NCBI RefSeq assembly: GCF_900637545.1
Contig: NZ_LR134376.1
Location: forward strand, 3,243,001 to 3,307,000
Source: Aeromonas encheleia
Lineage (GTDB): Bacteria > Pseudomonadota > Gammaproteobacteria > Enterobacterales > Aeromonadaceae
Direction of reading: 5' to 3'
DNA length: 64,000 bases
Shown: in pieces, positions 47,015 to 57,200 of the stretch
Layout: each line of letters starts with the position of its first letter
Numbering within the stretch: the stretch's first letter is position 1
Program-made: the position numbers and the translations under genes
The notes under the pieces: model-generated
What the model saw: the letters and a program-made list of their open reading frames with translations, nothing else
Told to the model about the DNA's origin: nothing
Database searches by the model: none

Positions 47015-48181
47015 TCATAGCTGATCGATCGCCGCGGCGAGACCGGCCAGGGTCAGCGGGTGCATGCGCCCGCCAATCAATTCATTCATCAACTTGATGG
47101 AAGGGTGCCAGAGCCACTCCCGCCTGGGAATGGGGTTGATCCATGCCAGCCTGGGATAGTGCTGCTGCAGGCGGGCGAGCCACACCTGGCCCGCCTCCTC
47201 GTTCCAGTACTCGACGCTGCCACCAGGCCAGCTGATCTCGTAGGGGCCCATCTTCGCATCCCCCACCAGGATCACCCTGTAGTCGCTGCCGTAAGTGCGC
47301 AGCAGGCGCAGAGTGTCGAATCGCTCCTCGACCCGGCGATTGTTGTCTTGCCAGACGAAGTCGTAGAGGCAGTTGTGAAAATAGAAGAACTCCAGATGCT
47401 TGAACTCGTGGCGCAGGGCCGAGAACAGCCGCTGTACCTCGGCCACGTGGGCATCCATGGAGCCCCCGACATCGAAGAAGACCAGCAACTTGATGCCATT
47501 GCGGCGCTCGGGCCTCAGCTTCACATCGAGCCAGCCCTGGCGGGCGGTGCTCTGGATGGTGTCATCGAGATCCAGCTCGTCCGGGCTGCCCTTGCGCACC
47601 CAGCGCCTCAGCTTGCGCAGCGCCAGCTGGATGGCGCGCTGGCCCAGGGGGGAGTCATCGTCGCTGAAGTTGCGATAGTGGCGCGCCTCCCACACCTTAG
47701 CCGCCTTGCCCTGTCGCCCCTCTCCCCCCATGCTGACCCCTTCCGGGTGAAAGCCGCCGTGACCGAAGGGGCTGCTGCCCCCGGTCCCCACCCACTTGTT
47801 CCCGCCGGCGTGCCGCTCTTTTTGCTCCGCCAGCCGCTGGTTGAGGGTCTCCAGCAGCTCATCGAGCCCGCCGAGGGATTGCAGCAGTGCCTTCTCTTCC
47901 GGACTCAGCAGCCGCTCGAACTCCTGGCGCAGCCACTCATCCGGCAGGGTCTCCGGCAACAGGGGGTTGGCCTGCAGGCCGTCGTAATACTCGGCGAAGG
48001 CGCGATCGAAGCGATCGAAGTGGGCCTCGTCCTTGACCAGCAGGCAGCGAGACAACAAGTAAAAGTCATCCATGTCGAGGCGGGCGAGCCGGGCCGCCAG
48101 GGCCTGGTGCAGATCCAGCAATTCGCGCAGCGAACAGGGCAGCTTGTGGCGCCGCAGATGGGTGAAAAAATCGATCAGCAT
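47015..48181 (-). CDS. VWA (CoxE-like) protein partnered with a MoxR ATPase
   Basis: A 388-residue cytoplasmic protein with a C-terminal von Willebrand A domain. The metal site reads LLVFFDVGGSMDAHV: a DxGxS variant of the usual DxSxS, with the second Ser kept. A glycine-rich linker near residues 125-150 separates it from a helical N-terminal part. MoxR-VWA pairs act as chaperones for metal insertion or complex assembly. It starts directly at the end of the MoxR gene with no spacer, implying coupled translation. Confidence 0.9.
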   Translation of the reverse strand: MLIDFFTHLRRHKLPCSLRELLDLHQALAARLARLDMDDFYLLSRCLLVKDEAHFDRFDRAFAEYYDGLQANPLLPETLPDEWLRQEFERLLSPEEKALLQSLGGLDELLETLNQRLAEQKERHAGGNKWVGTGGSSPFGHGGFHPEGVSMGGEGRQGKAAKVWEARHYRNFSDDDSPLGQRAIQLALRKLRRWVRKGSPDELDLDDTIQSTARQGWLDVKLRPERRNGIKLLVFFDVGGSMDAHVAEVQRLFSALRHEFKHLEFFYFHNCLYDFVWQDNNRRVEERFDTLRLLRTYGSDYRVILVGDAKMGPYEISWPGGSVEYWNEEAGQVWLARLQQHYPRLAWINPIPRREWLWHPSIKLMNELIGGRMHPLTLAGLAAAIDQL

Positions 48182-49024
48182 TCAGCGACCGCGCCGCGCC
48201 AGGAAGGCCAGCTTCTCGAACAGGTGCAGATCCTGTTCGGTCTTGAGCAGGGCGCCATACAACGCAGGCACCAGCTTGCCCGGCTCGCGGGTGCGCATCG
48301 CCTCGGGGGAGATGCCGTCGGCCAGCAGCAGCCGGATCCAGTCCAGCAGCTCTGAGGTGGATGGCTTCTTGCGCAGCCCCTCCACCTCCCGCAGCTCGAA
48401 GAACAGCGCCATCGCCTCGTCCAGCAGCTCCTCTTTCAGCCCGGGATAGTGCAGCTGGACTATGGCCTGCATCTCGGCCTTGTCGGGGAAGCGGATGCAA
48501 TGAAAGAAGCAGCGGCGCAGGAAGGCATCCGGCAGCTCTTTTTCGTTGTTGGAGGTGATGATGACCACGGGGCGTTGGCGGGCCTTGACCCGCTCGCCGG
48601 TCTCATAGACGTCGAACTCCATCCGATCCAGCTCCAGCAGCAGATCGTTGGGGAACTCGATGTCGGCCTTGTCGATCTCGTCGATGAGCAGCACAGGCCG
48701 CTGATCGGCCGCGAACGCCTGCCATAGCTTGCCGCGGCGAATGTAGTGGTTGATGTCCTCCACCCGCAGATCGCCGAGCTGTGAGTCCCGCAGCCGCGCC
48801 ACCGCATCGTATTCATAGAGCCCCTGCTGGGCCTTGGTGGTGGACTTGATGTGCCAGCTGATAAGATCGGCGCCAAGCGATTCGGCAACCGCCTCGGCCA
48901 GCACCGTCTTGCCGGTACCGGGTTCCCCTTTAATCAGCAGCGGTTTCTCCAGCAAGATGGCGGCATTGACTGCCATACTCAACGCCTCTGAGGCGAGGTA
49001 GCGATCGCTTCCTGCAAATCCCAT
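48182..49024 (-). CDS. MoxR-family AAA+ ATPase
   Basis: A 280-residue AAA+ protein of the MoxR class. Walker A is LIKGEPGTGKTVLAE, Walker B VLLIDEIDKAD, sensor 1 VVIITSNNEKELPDAFLRRCF with the arginine finger. ATG at 49024 (MGFAGSDRYLASEAL) is chosen by family N-terminus and AAGGA nine bases upstream. ATG at 49033 abuts that site. With the VWA gene it makes a standard MoxR/VWA pair; the client is unknown. The linked KAS III-like gene hints at a lipid-related client, which is inference. Confidence 0.93.
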   Translation of the reverse strand: MGFAGSDRYLASEALSMAVNAAILLEKPLLIKGEPGTGKTVLAEAVAESLGADLISWHIKSTTKAQQGLYEYDAVARLRDSQLGDLRVEDINHYIRRGKLWQAFAADQRPVLLIDEIDKADIEFPNDLLLELDRMEFDVYETGERVKARQRPVVIITSNNEKELPDAFLRRCFFHCIRFPDKAEMQAIVQLHYPGLKEELLDEAMALFFELREVEGLRKKPSTSELLDWIRLLLADGISPEAMRTREPGKLVPALYGALLKTEQDLHLFEKLAFLARRGR

Positions 49025-49187
49025 AACGTCCATTCCTTTGGCGGCGGGAGACCCGAGCAAGGCCTCGGTAAGAAAGAATAAGTTCTATATGTTGTAATAA
49101 CATATTGTTATAACGATTCGTCACTTCTCATTCAGAAACCACAGGGTAATCTTGTTTCATCGCCTTAACAAACACAGGGATAGCACC

Positions 49188-50156
49188 ATGAGCAAAATTT
49201 TTGAGGACAACAGCCAGACCATAGGCAACACCCCACTGGTTCGTCTCAATCGTGTTACCAAGGGCCGCGTGCTGGCCAAGATCGAGAGCCGCAACCCCAG
49301 CTTCAGCGTCAAGTGTCGGATCGGCTCCAACCTCATCTGGGATGCCGAGAAACGCGGCGTGCTGACCAAAGGCAAGGAGATCATCGAGCCCACCAGCGGT
49401 AACACGGGCATTGCTCTGGCATTCGTGGCCGCGGCCCGTGGCTATCCCATCACCCTGACCATGCCGGCCACCATGAGCCTGGAGCGCCGCAAGCTGCTCA
49501 AGGCGCTGGGCGCCAACCTGGTGCTGACCGAAGGTCCGCTCGGCATGAAGGGCGCCATCGCCAAAGCCAACGAGATCCTCGAATCCGAGCCGGGCAAGTA
49601 TGTGTTGCTGCAACAGTTCGAAAACCCCGCCAACCCCGAGATCCACGAGCTGACCACAGGCCCCGAGATCTGGGACGCCACCGACGGTGACGTCGATGTG
49701 TTCGTGGCCGGTGTCGGTACCGGTGGCACCATCACAGGCGTCTCCCGCTTCTTCAAGCAGACCAAGGGCAAGGCTATCATCTCGGTCGCGGTCGAACCCT
49801 CCGAGTCACCCGTCATCAGTCAGAAGTTGGCCGGTGAAGAGATCAAGCCAGGTCCGCACAAGATCCAGGGCATAGGTGCCGGTTTCATACCGGGAAACCT
49901 GGATCTTAGCCTGCTGGACAGAGTCGAGCAGGTGAGCAGCGAGGAGTCCATCGAGATGGCTCGCCGCCTGATGGAAGAAGAAGGCATTCTGGCGGGGATC
50001 AGCTCGGGGGCCGCCGTGGTGGCCGCCGCTCGTCTGGCCGAGCTGCCGGAGTTCGAGGGCAAGACCATAGTGGTCGTGCTGCCAAGCGCCGCCGAGCGTT
50101 ACCTCTCCAGCGCCCTGTTCGCCGGGGTATTCAGCGAGCAGGAATTGCAGCAGTAA
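49188..50156 (+). CDS. cysK: Cysteine synthase A
   Basis: O-acetylserine sulfhydrylase, a PLP enzyme making cysteine from O-acetylserine and sulfide; 322 residues (E. coli 323). [20 protein letters not shown], the PLP lysine in [11 protein letters not shown] near residue 42, [27 protein letters not shown] and [11 protein letters not shown] are all present. Upstream AGGGA supports ATG at 49188. ptsHI-crr follows as in E. coli. A terminator 22 bases after the stop separates them. Confidence 0.97.
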   Translation: MSKIFEDNSQTIGNTPLVRLNRVTKGRVLAKIESRNPSFSVKCRIGSNLIWDAEKRGVLTKGKEIIEPTSGNTGIALAFVAAARGYPITLTMPATMSLERRKLLKALGANLVLTEGPLGMKGAIAKANEILESEPGKYVLLQQFENPANPEIHELTTGPEIWDATDGDVDVFVAGVGTGGTITGVSRFFKQTKGKAIISVAVEPSESPVISQKLAGEEIKPGPHKIQGIGAGFIPGNLDLSLLDRVEQVSSEESIEMARRLMEEEGILAGISSGAAVVAAARLAELPEFEGKTIVVVLPSAAERYLSSALFAGVFSEQELQQ

Positions 50157-50173
50157 TTGATCGTCTTACATCA

Positions 50174-50208
50174 AAACAACGGCGCTCTTCGGAGCGCCGT
50201 TTTCTTTA
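50174..50208 (+). terminator. Terminator of cysK
   Basis: AACGGCGCTC, loop TTCG, GAGCGCCGTT, then TTCTTT. A UUCG tetraloop stem with a T-rich tail. Confidence 0.92.
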
Positions 50209-50597
50209 TGAGCTAAACTCAGTAGTCGACAGTGTCAGTCGGCCCCTTATTTTTTGGGGTAAAATAACAAATTTGGATGTGACAAAAAAAGCAGACATTC
50301 TGTGATAAATCTCATATCCTGTGCCGCGTCACGAGGTGTTTGCTGGTTAAGTATCACAAGGTAACAAAATGTTATTTTTCGTTATAAATTAATTTCAAGC
50401 CAGTCATGGCGCGGCTTGTAGCCCGATAACGAAAAGACTTGGTCAGGACGCCGAATACTGCACAGAAAATTGACCTGGATTAAACCATTGCGGGTCTGAT
50501 TTCGTTACTTTACAACATATCCATACTGACACGGTGAGACAGGAAGCCTCATAAGCGTCCATCTCTCCACACAATATCAATAATATGGGGTGAAACC
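50209..50597 (+). promoter_or_regulatory. pts operon upstream region
   Basis: The 389-base gap before ptsH is AT-rich in its first half. It holds a CRP-like site at 50301-50316 and a small palindrome TAACA-AAA-TGTTA at 50362-50374. Several promoters are likely, as in E. coli. I do not see a small gene. Confidence 0.6.
50301..50316 (+). promoter_or_regulatory. CRP-like binding site upstream of ptsH
   Basis: TGTGA-TAAATC-TCATA matches TGTGA-N6-TCACA at nine of ten positions. ptsHI-crr is CRP-controlled in E. coli. Confidence 0.7.
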
Positions 50598-50855
50598 ATG
50601 TACGAGAAGTCTGTTGTTATTACTGCTGAAAACGGCCTGCACACCCGTCCTGCAGCTCAGTTCGTGAAAGAAGCTAAAGAATTCCAAAGCGAGATCACTG
50701 TGGTCTCCGGTGGCAAATCCGCCAGCGCCAAGAGCCTGTTCAAGCTGCAGACTCTGGGCCTGACCAAAGGCACCAACGTGACCATCCAGGCCGATGGCCC
50801 GGACGCTCAGAAAGCCGTTGAGAAGCTGGTTGCCCTGATGGACGAGCTGGAGTAA
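50598..50855 (+). CDS. ptsH: Phosphocarrier protein HPr
   Basis: An 85-residue PTS carrier that moves phosphate from enzyme I to sugar-specific EIIA proteins. The active-site His15 lies in [17 protein letters not shown], and the Ser46 region reads [14 protein letters not shown]. The length equals E. coli HPr. It is the first gene of ptsH-ptsI-crr, 44 bases from ptsI. GGGGTGAAACC precedes the ATG. Confidence 0.98.
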   Translation: MYEKSVVITAENGLHTRPAAQFVKEAKEFQSEITVVSGGKSASAKSLFKLQTLGLTKGTNVTIQADGPDAQKAVEKLVALMDELE

Positions 50856-50899
50856 TCCAGCTTTATTCCTCCCCCACAGTCGTTTTAATAGGAAGGATT

Positions 50900-52627
50900 A
50901 TGATATCTGGCATTCTTGCGTCCCCCGGTATCGCATTCGGTAAGGCGCTTCTTCTGAAAGAAGATGAAATCGTTATCAATCAGGGCAAGATCTCTGTTGA
51001 CCAGATTGACGCCGAGATCAACCGCTTCCTCGAAGCCCGCACCAAGTCAGCCGCACAGCTGGAAGCCATCAAAGAGATGGCAGGTCGCACCTTCGGTGAG
51101 GAAAAAGAGGCCATCTTCGAAGGCCACATCATGCTGCTCGAAGATGAGGAGCTGGAAGGGGATATCAGATCCTTCATCAAAGACAACAAGGCTTCCGCCG
51201 ACAAAGCCATCTATGAGGTGATCGAGCAGTACGCCAAGATGATGGCCGAGCTGGATGACCCCTATCTGCGTGAGCGCGCCACCGACTTCCGTGACATCGG
51301 AACCCGTCTGGTGAAGAACGTGCTGGGCATCGCCGTTGTCAACCTGAGCACCATCGACGAAGAGGTCATCCTGGTCGCCAAAGACCTGACCCCGTCCGAA
51401 ACCGCTCAGATCAACCTGAAATACGTGCTGGGTTTTGTCACCGACATCGGTGGCCGTACCTCTCACACCTCCATCATGGCCCGCTCCCTGGAGCTGCCGG
51501 CCATCGTGGGCACCAACGACATCACAGCGCGCGTCAACAATGGCGAGATGCTGATACTGGATGGCATCAACAACCAGATCATCATCAACCCGACCGCCGA
51601 GCAGCTGGCTGAGGCCAAGAAATTCCAGGCCCAGTTCCAGGCCGAGAAAGACGAGCTGGCCAAGTTGAAAGATCTGCCCGCCATCACCCTTGATGGTCAT
51701 CAGGTCGAAGTGTGCGCCAACATCGGTACCGTCAAGGATACCGAGGGTGCCATCCGTAATGGCGCCGAAGGCGTGGGTCTGTACCGTACCGAGTTCCTGT
51801 TCATGGATCGCGATGCGCTGCCGACCGAAGATGAGCAGTTCAAGGCCTACAAAGAAGTGGCAGCGGCCATGCCGGATCAGCCGATCATCGTCCGCACCAT
51901 GGACATCGGCGGCGACAAAGAACTGCCTTACATGAATTTCCCGAAAGAGATGAACCCCTTCCTGGGCTGGCGTGCCGTGCGCATTTTCTTCGATCGCGAA
52001 GACATCATGCACGCCCAACTGAAGGCCATTCTGCGCGCCTCCGCCTTTGGCAAACTGCGCATCATGTTCCCGATGATTATCTCCGTCGAAGAGTTCCGCA
52101 GCCTCAAGGCGACCGTGGAGCAGCTGAAGGCTGAACTGCGTGCCGACGGCAAAGCCTTTGATGAATCCATCGAAGTGGGTATCATGATCGAGACACCGGC
52201 TGCTGCCGTGATGGCTCATCATCTGGCCAAGGAAGTGGATTTCTTCAGTATCGGTACCAACGACCTGACCCAGTACACCCTGGCCGTCGATCGTGGTAAC
52301 GAGATGATTTCCGCCATGTACAACCCGCTGTCACCCTCCGTCCTGACCCTGATCAAGATGGTAATCGACGCTTCCCATGACAATGGCAAGTGGACCGGTA
52401 TGTGCGGTGAACTGGCTGGTGACGAACGCGCCACCCTGCTGCTGCTGGGTATGGGTCTGGATGAGTTCTCCATGAGCGCCATCTCTGTACCGCGTATCAA
52501 GAAGCTTATCCGTAACACCAACTTCGAAGATGTGAAGGCAATGGCAGACCAGGCTCTGAGCTATGCGACCGCCGCCGAAATCGAAGCCTGTGTAGATAAC
52601 TTTATTAAGCAGAAGGCAGTCTGCTAA
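50900..52627 (+). CDS. ptsI: PTS enzyme I
   Basis: A 575-residue cytoplasmic phosphotransferase that takes phosphate from PEP and gives it to HPr (same length as E. coli). The active-site His lies in [20 protein letters not shown] near residue 189. The C-terminal PEP-binding barrel has [50 protein letters not shown] and the CGELAGD loop. GGAAGG precedes the ATG. Confidence 0.98.
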   Translation: MISGILASPGIAFGKALLLKEDEIVINQGKISVDQIDAEINRFLEARTKSAAQLEAIKEMAGRTFGEEKEAIFEGHIMLLEDEELEGDIRSFIKDNKASADKAIYEVIEQYAKMMAELDDPYLRERATDFRDIGTRLVKNVLGIAVVNLSTIDEEVILVAKDLTPSETAQINLKYVLGFVTDIGGRTSHTSIMARSLELPAIVGTNDITARVNNGEMLILDGINNQIIINPTAEQLAEAKKFQAQFQAEKDELAKLKDLPAITLDGHQVEVCANIGTVKDTEGAIRNGAEGVGLYRTEFLFMDRDALPTEDEQFKAYKEVAAAMPDQPIIVRTMDIGGDKELPYMNFPKEMNPFLGWRAVRIFFDREDIMHAQLKAILRASAFGKLRIMFPMIISVEEFRSLKATVEQLKAELRADGKAFDESIEVGIMIETPAAAVMAHHLAKEVDFFSIGTNDLTQYTLAVDRGNEMISAMYNPLSPSVLTLIKMVIDASHDNGKWTGMCGELAGDERATLLLLGMGLDEFSMSAISVPRIKKLIRNTNFEDVKAMADQALSYATAAEIEACVDNFIKQKAVC

Positions 52628-52669
52628 GATCGGCTGCAAACAGCGACAATCATCTCTAGGAGCTTTACT

Positions 52670-53179
52670 ATGGGTCTGTTTGATAAACTGAAGAAACTGG
52701 TTTCCGATGACAGCTCTGACACCGGCGGCATCGAAATCTTTGCCCCCCTGTCAGGGGAAATCGTACCGATCGAAGACGTGCCTGACGTTGTCTTCGCCGA
52801 GAAAATCGTCGGTGACGGCATCGCCATCAAGCCGGCTGGCAACAAGATGGTTGCGCCGTGCGACGGCACCATCGGCAAGATCTTCGAGACCAACCACGCG
52901 TTCTCTCTGGAATCCGACTCTGGTATCGAGCTGTTCGTTCACTTCGGTATCGACACCGTCGAGCTGAAAGGCGAAGGCTTCACCCGTATCGCTCAGGAAG
53001 GTCAGAAGGTCAAGCGCGGTGATACCATCATCGAGTTCGATCTGGCCGTTCTGGAAGCGAAAGCCAAGTCTACCCTGACGCCTGTGGTCATCTCCAACAT
53101 GGATGAGATCAAAGAACTGATCAAGATGACTGGCGCCGTGACCGTGGGCGAGACTCCGGTGATCCGCATCAAGAAATAA
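52670..53179 (+). CDS. crr: PTS glucose-specific EIIA component
   Basis: A 169-residue soluble EIIA-Glc that accepts phosphate from HPr and signals sugar status through adenylate cyclase activation and inducer exclusion. The active-site His lies in [16 protein letters not shown] near residue 91, and the second His in TNHAFSLES near 76. [28 protein letters not shown] is characteristic. It lies 42 bases after ptsI and closes the operon. Confidence 0.98.
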   Translation: MGLFDKLKKLVSDDSSDTGGIEIFAPLSGEIVPIEDVPDVVFAEKIVGDGIAIKPAGNKMVAPCDGTIGKIFETNHAFSLESDSGIELFVHFGIDTVELKGEGFTRIAQEGQKVKRGDTIIEFDLAVLEAKAKSTLTPVVISNMDEIKELIKMTGAVTVGETPVIRIKK

Positions 53180-53211
53180 TGCGCCGCTGGCCTGTGCCAG
53201 CTGCCGCAACG

Positions 53212-53242
53212 AAAAACCGAAGCCTTGGGCTTCGGTTTTTTT
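53212..53242 (+). terminator. Terminator of the pts operon
   Basis: AAAAACCGAAGCC, loop TTG, GGCTTCGGTTTTTTT, 33 bases after the crr stop. Confidence 0.95.
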
Positions 53243-53660
53243 ATGGGCCAGGATCCGTTGATAACGGACTCCCCCTCGCCCAGCGCCTCGGTCCGATACC
53301 CTAACCTGCCTCCAATCCCTGATCCACACCACGCAGAGTCACAGGATGCCCGTTACAACGCCCATGATGGGCGGCATGGCTCCAGGCATCGGCTGAGCCA
53401 TGCAATCCGAGCAGAACCGCCCATCACCCGTTCTCATCTGCACGGCCCTCGCAAGCGAGGTGTCAGCCGTATCACCCCACGTCGACAAGTCTCCCATCGG
53501 TCACCCCTTGGGAAGTGGAATGAAGTGTCAGAAAGTTATCGAGATCAAGGTTTTGACAAACAAGCCTTGTAACATGGAGATGATCAAGACCGGGTTTGGA
53601 TGCAGGAAGCTAGCCCGGTGTGACAGAAACAGAGCGGACGCAATGAGCGCCCGAGTAGGA
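53243..53660. other. Non-coding gap between crr and the cytochrome b561 gene
   Basis: About 420 bases with no gene I would defend. Open frames here have no recognisable protein character. A 9-bp hairpin arm pair GCATGGCTC/GAGCCATGC lies at 53373-53402, and a small palindrome CGCCCAT-G-ATGGGCG at about 53359-53373. It probably holds the promoter of the downstream gene. Confidence 0.5.
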
Positions 53661-53667
53661 GATGAGC

Positions 53668-54213
53668 ATGTTGAAGAATACGGAACGACGTTATGGCAGT
53701 CTGAGCATCGGGTTGCACTGGCTGACCCTGCTGTTGATGATCGCCGTCTACAGCCTGATGGAGTTCAGGGACATCTTCCCCAAGGGCTCCGTCGGACGTG
53801 ATGCCATGAAGGAGTGGCACTTCATGCTGGGTCTACTGATCCTGGCACTGGTGGTGGTGCGCCTGCTGGTGCGCTTCAGCAGCCCGTCACCACGTATCGA
53901 GCCCGCCCTCTCTCCCCTGATGCTCAGGCTGGCCCACCTCGCCCATCTGGCGCTGTACGGCTTTCTGCTGCTCACCCCGCTACTGGGCTGGCTGCTGCTG
54001 AGCGCGGGTGGCAAGCCCATCCCCTTCTTCGGAGCCGAGTTGCCCGCCCTGATGGCGCCGGATGATGGCCTGAAGGGGACCATCAAGGAGCTGCACGAGA
54101 CGCTGGCCAACATCGGCTATGCCCTGATCGCCCTGCACGCCGCCGCGGCCCTCTATCACCACCATGTGCTCAAGGACAACACCCTGACCAATATGCTCCC
54201 CGAGAAGAAATAA
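53668..54213 (+). CDS. Cytochrome b561
   Basis: A 181-residue di-haem membrane protein with four helices. The start MLKNTERRYGSLSIGLHWLT gives the first haem His in GLHWLT; others are in EWHFMLGLL, LAHLALYG and ALHAAAALYHHH. Bacterial b561 proteins oxidise quinol, some passing electrons to superoxide (CybB). ATG at 53668 has AGGA seven bases upstream; ATG at 53662 is too close to that site. The gene is alone and ends in a strong hairpin. Confidence 0.93.
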   Translation: MLKNTERRYGSLSIGLHWLTLLLMIAVYSLMEFRDIFPKGSVGRDAMKEWHFMLGLLILALVVVRLLVRFSSPSPRIEPALSPLMLRLAHLAHLALYGFLLLTPLLGWLLLSAGGKPIPFFGAELPALMAPDDGLKGTIKELHETLANIGYALIALHAAAALYHHHVLKDNTLTNMLPEKK

Positions 54214-54229
54214 CTCCGGACCGGCCACG

Positions 54230-54267
54230 CCAACAAACAGGCCCCATAATTGGGGCCTGTTTGTTGG
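54230..54267. terminator. Bidirectional terminator between cytochrome b561 and sbcC
   Basis: CCAACAAACAGGCCCC, loop ATAATT, GGGGCCTGTTTGTTGG: a 16-bp perfect stem that works for both convergent genes. Confidence 0.93.
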
Positions 54268-54281
54268 TCGACACATCGTCC

Positions 54282-57200
54282 TCAGGGCAAGACTACCCGG
54301 CTCTCGCCGCCGCCGAGGGCCTCGACCCTTATTTGCACACCGATGCGCTCCACCAGGGTCTGGACGTGGGAGATGACCCCGATCTGGCGGCCCGCCGCCT
54401 GCAAGGAGTCGAGGCTGGAGAGCGCGAGATCCAGGCTGTCCGGATCCAGGGTGCCGAATCCCTCGTCGATGAACAGCGACTCGACCTGGGTCTGGCGGGA
54501 GGAGAGGCTGGAGAGCGCCAGCGCCAACGCCAGCGACACCAGGAAGCTCTCGCCGCCGGAGAGGGAGTCCACCGAACGCACCTCGTCCCCCATGTCGAGA
54601 TCCACCACCTGCAGCGCCAGATCGGTGCCGGGCACCCGCTCCAGCCGGTAGCGCGGCGACAGCTCGGCGAGCTGGGCATTGGCCTCCAGCAGCAAACGCT
54701 CCAGGGTGAGGCTCTGGGCGAAGGTGCGGAATTTGGCACCGCTGGCCGACCCTATCAGCTCAGACAACTGTTGCCAGTGATCCACCACCCCCTGCTGGCA
54801 GGCCAACTCTGCCTGCAGGCTCCCCGCCTTGAGCGCCGCCGTCTCGGCCTGGGCCAGGGTGCTCTTGCACTGGAACAGCTGCTCCTCCAGCTCGCGGCAC
54901 AGCGCAGTGCTGGTGGTGAGGCGCTGGTTCAGCTCCTCGGTGGAGAGCGCGGTCAGCTCCCCATGATGCTCGCGGTAACGCTCCAGCTTGGCTTCCTCCT
55001 GCGCCTGCGCCCGCTGGCGCTCCCCGAGCCGGGTTCTGGCCTCGGTCAGGGCGTCCTCAAGCCGCTGCAAGGCGGCGCGCCGCACCTTGAGCTCATCCGG
55101 GCTGATGGCCAGCAGCCGGCGCAGATCATATTCGGCAATGCCGAGCGCACTGGCCTGCGCCGCCCAACGCCCCTGCACCTCGCGCCGCCGCCGGCTGCTC
55201 AGCTGCCTGTCCTGCTCGAGGTGAGTGAGCCGGGTCCTGAGCTCGGTCTGTCGCTCCCTGGCGGCCCGCAGGGCGGTCACCGCCTCCTCGAGCCGGCTGG
55301 TCGCCTGCTGCAGCCGCTGCTGCCATTCGTGCTCGACCAGGGCGATGGCGCGGCCATCGAGACAGGCCTCGCGGCTGGCCAGCAGTCCCTGGCGCTGCTG
55401 TTCGCCCTCCTTGTAGTCGCGCTCCAGCTTGTGCAGCAGCGCGTTCTGGCCCTGCACCCGTACCTCCTGGGCGCTCAGTAGGGGGGTCAGGCTGGCGAGC
55501 TCGTTGCCTAGTTGCTCCCACTCTCCCTGCCCCTGCAGATAGGCCTCGCAGCTCTGCTGCCACTCCTGCCAGCGCTCACCCTCAATCCACTGGCGCCAGG
55601 GCTCTGCCCCCATCTGCTGATCGAGCCTGGCCTCCCCCTGTGCCAGACGCTGGCGCAGGGTGATCTCCTGCTCGGCCAGCGCCTTCAGCTCGGCCTCCCA
55701 GGCTACCTTCTGGCGCTCGTCTTCGTGCCACTGCTGCTCACACTGCTGATACCGGACGTTGAGTTGGGCCAGTTGCTCCCGCAGCCTCGCCAGCTGCTGC
55801 TGCCCCTGCTGGGCCTGCTGCAACTGCTGTTGGCCGGCCGCCAGCTCGTGATCCAGAGCCTCCCCCTGGGCCAGTAGCTCGGCCTGCAGCTCGGCCCACT
55901 CCACCGGGCTCTGGCGCGGTGGCAGGCCACGCCCTCCCAGCAGTGACCAGCGCTGGCTCAGCTGTTCGGATCTCGCCGCCAGCTCGGGCTGATGCTGCTG
56001 GCGGGCGGCCAGTTGGCGGGCCAGTTCGACCCCTTCGCTCTCCCCCTGGATGTGCTGATGATGGAGTCGCTCCCAGTCGAGATCCAGCTGACGGACGCGC
56101 TCGGCCAGCTGCGCCAGTATGCCAGCCACCTGGGGCTGGCTCTGGCGATAGGGATGCTCCTCGGCGCCGCAGAGCGGGCAGGGAGCCCCCTCCTGGAGCA
56201 CGTGACGATGCTGCTCGAAACTGGCCACGGCGCGGGCCTGCTCCAGGGCATGGCGCGCCTCCTCCCGCTGGGTGCCGAGCCGCGCCAAGGCGGGCTCCAG
56301 CTCATCGTGCTGGGCGGCGAGCCGGGCCAGCTGCTGCTCGAGCATGCCGATCTCTTGCCACAATCGCTGCTGCTGTTCGCTGTGATTGCGACCCGCCTGT
56401 GCCAGCTCCAGCAACTGCCGCACCCGTGCCAGCTGCTCGGTGCGGGACTGACGTAGCTCCTGCGCCCTGGCAACCTGGGCGTCCCACTCCTGCGCCTGCA
56501 CCTGATCGTGTTGCAGCTGCAGACGTGCACGCTCCTGCTGCCAATGGTCACGCTCCTGTTGCCCCTGCTCGAGGCGAGCCTGCAGATCGCGCAAGGCATG
56601 ACTCTTGTGCTCATGGCTCTGCAGCAAGCGCTGCAGCAGCGCCTTGTTCTCGGCCCAGTCCTGCATGGCCGCCAGCAGGGGTTGCCACTGGCGTGCCAGC
56701 GGGGCCAGCGTCTTGCGCTCCTCGAGCCAGCTCGCCCATTGCCGGCGGCGATCCTCGAGCGCCTGCGCCCGCTCGCACTGCTGCTGCCACTCCTGTTGCA
56801 GCTGGAGTTGCAGGGTCCTCGCCTGCGCGCCCTGCTGCTGGATCTCCTGCAACTGGCCGGCCTTCTCCCGGATGCGGGTATCGAGATCCTGTGCCCGCTT
56901 GAGCTCGGGTTGCAGGGCTCCCCACTCCCGCTCGGCGGCCAGCTTGTCCGCCAGCAACTGCTGCTCACGCAGGGCGGCCTGTTGCTGCGCCTGCGAGGAC
57001 AGCTCAAGCTCGGGTCCCAACTGGCCGACAAGCAGCTCCTGCTGTTGCACCTCCTGGTCGAGGCGGGCCAGCTCGTCGTGATCGGCGCGGGCCACCTGGG
57101 CCTGCTCGGCGCGGCCAAACTCCTCCCGCTCCGGGGCCGCCTGGGCATGAGCCGCCTCGGCGTCCGCGAGTGCGGTCTGCCCCTCCTGACAGGCCAGACG

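Noticed and set aside
53225..53801. Open frames in the crr to cytochrome b561 gap
   Set aside because: Composition is not protein-like, one overlaps the pts terminator and another the cytochrome start, and there is no similarity I recognise.
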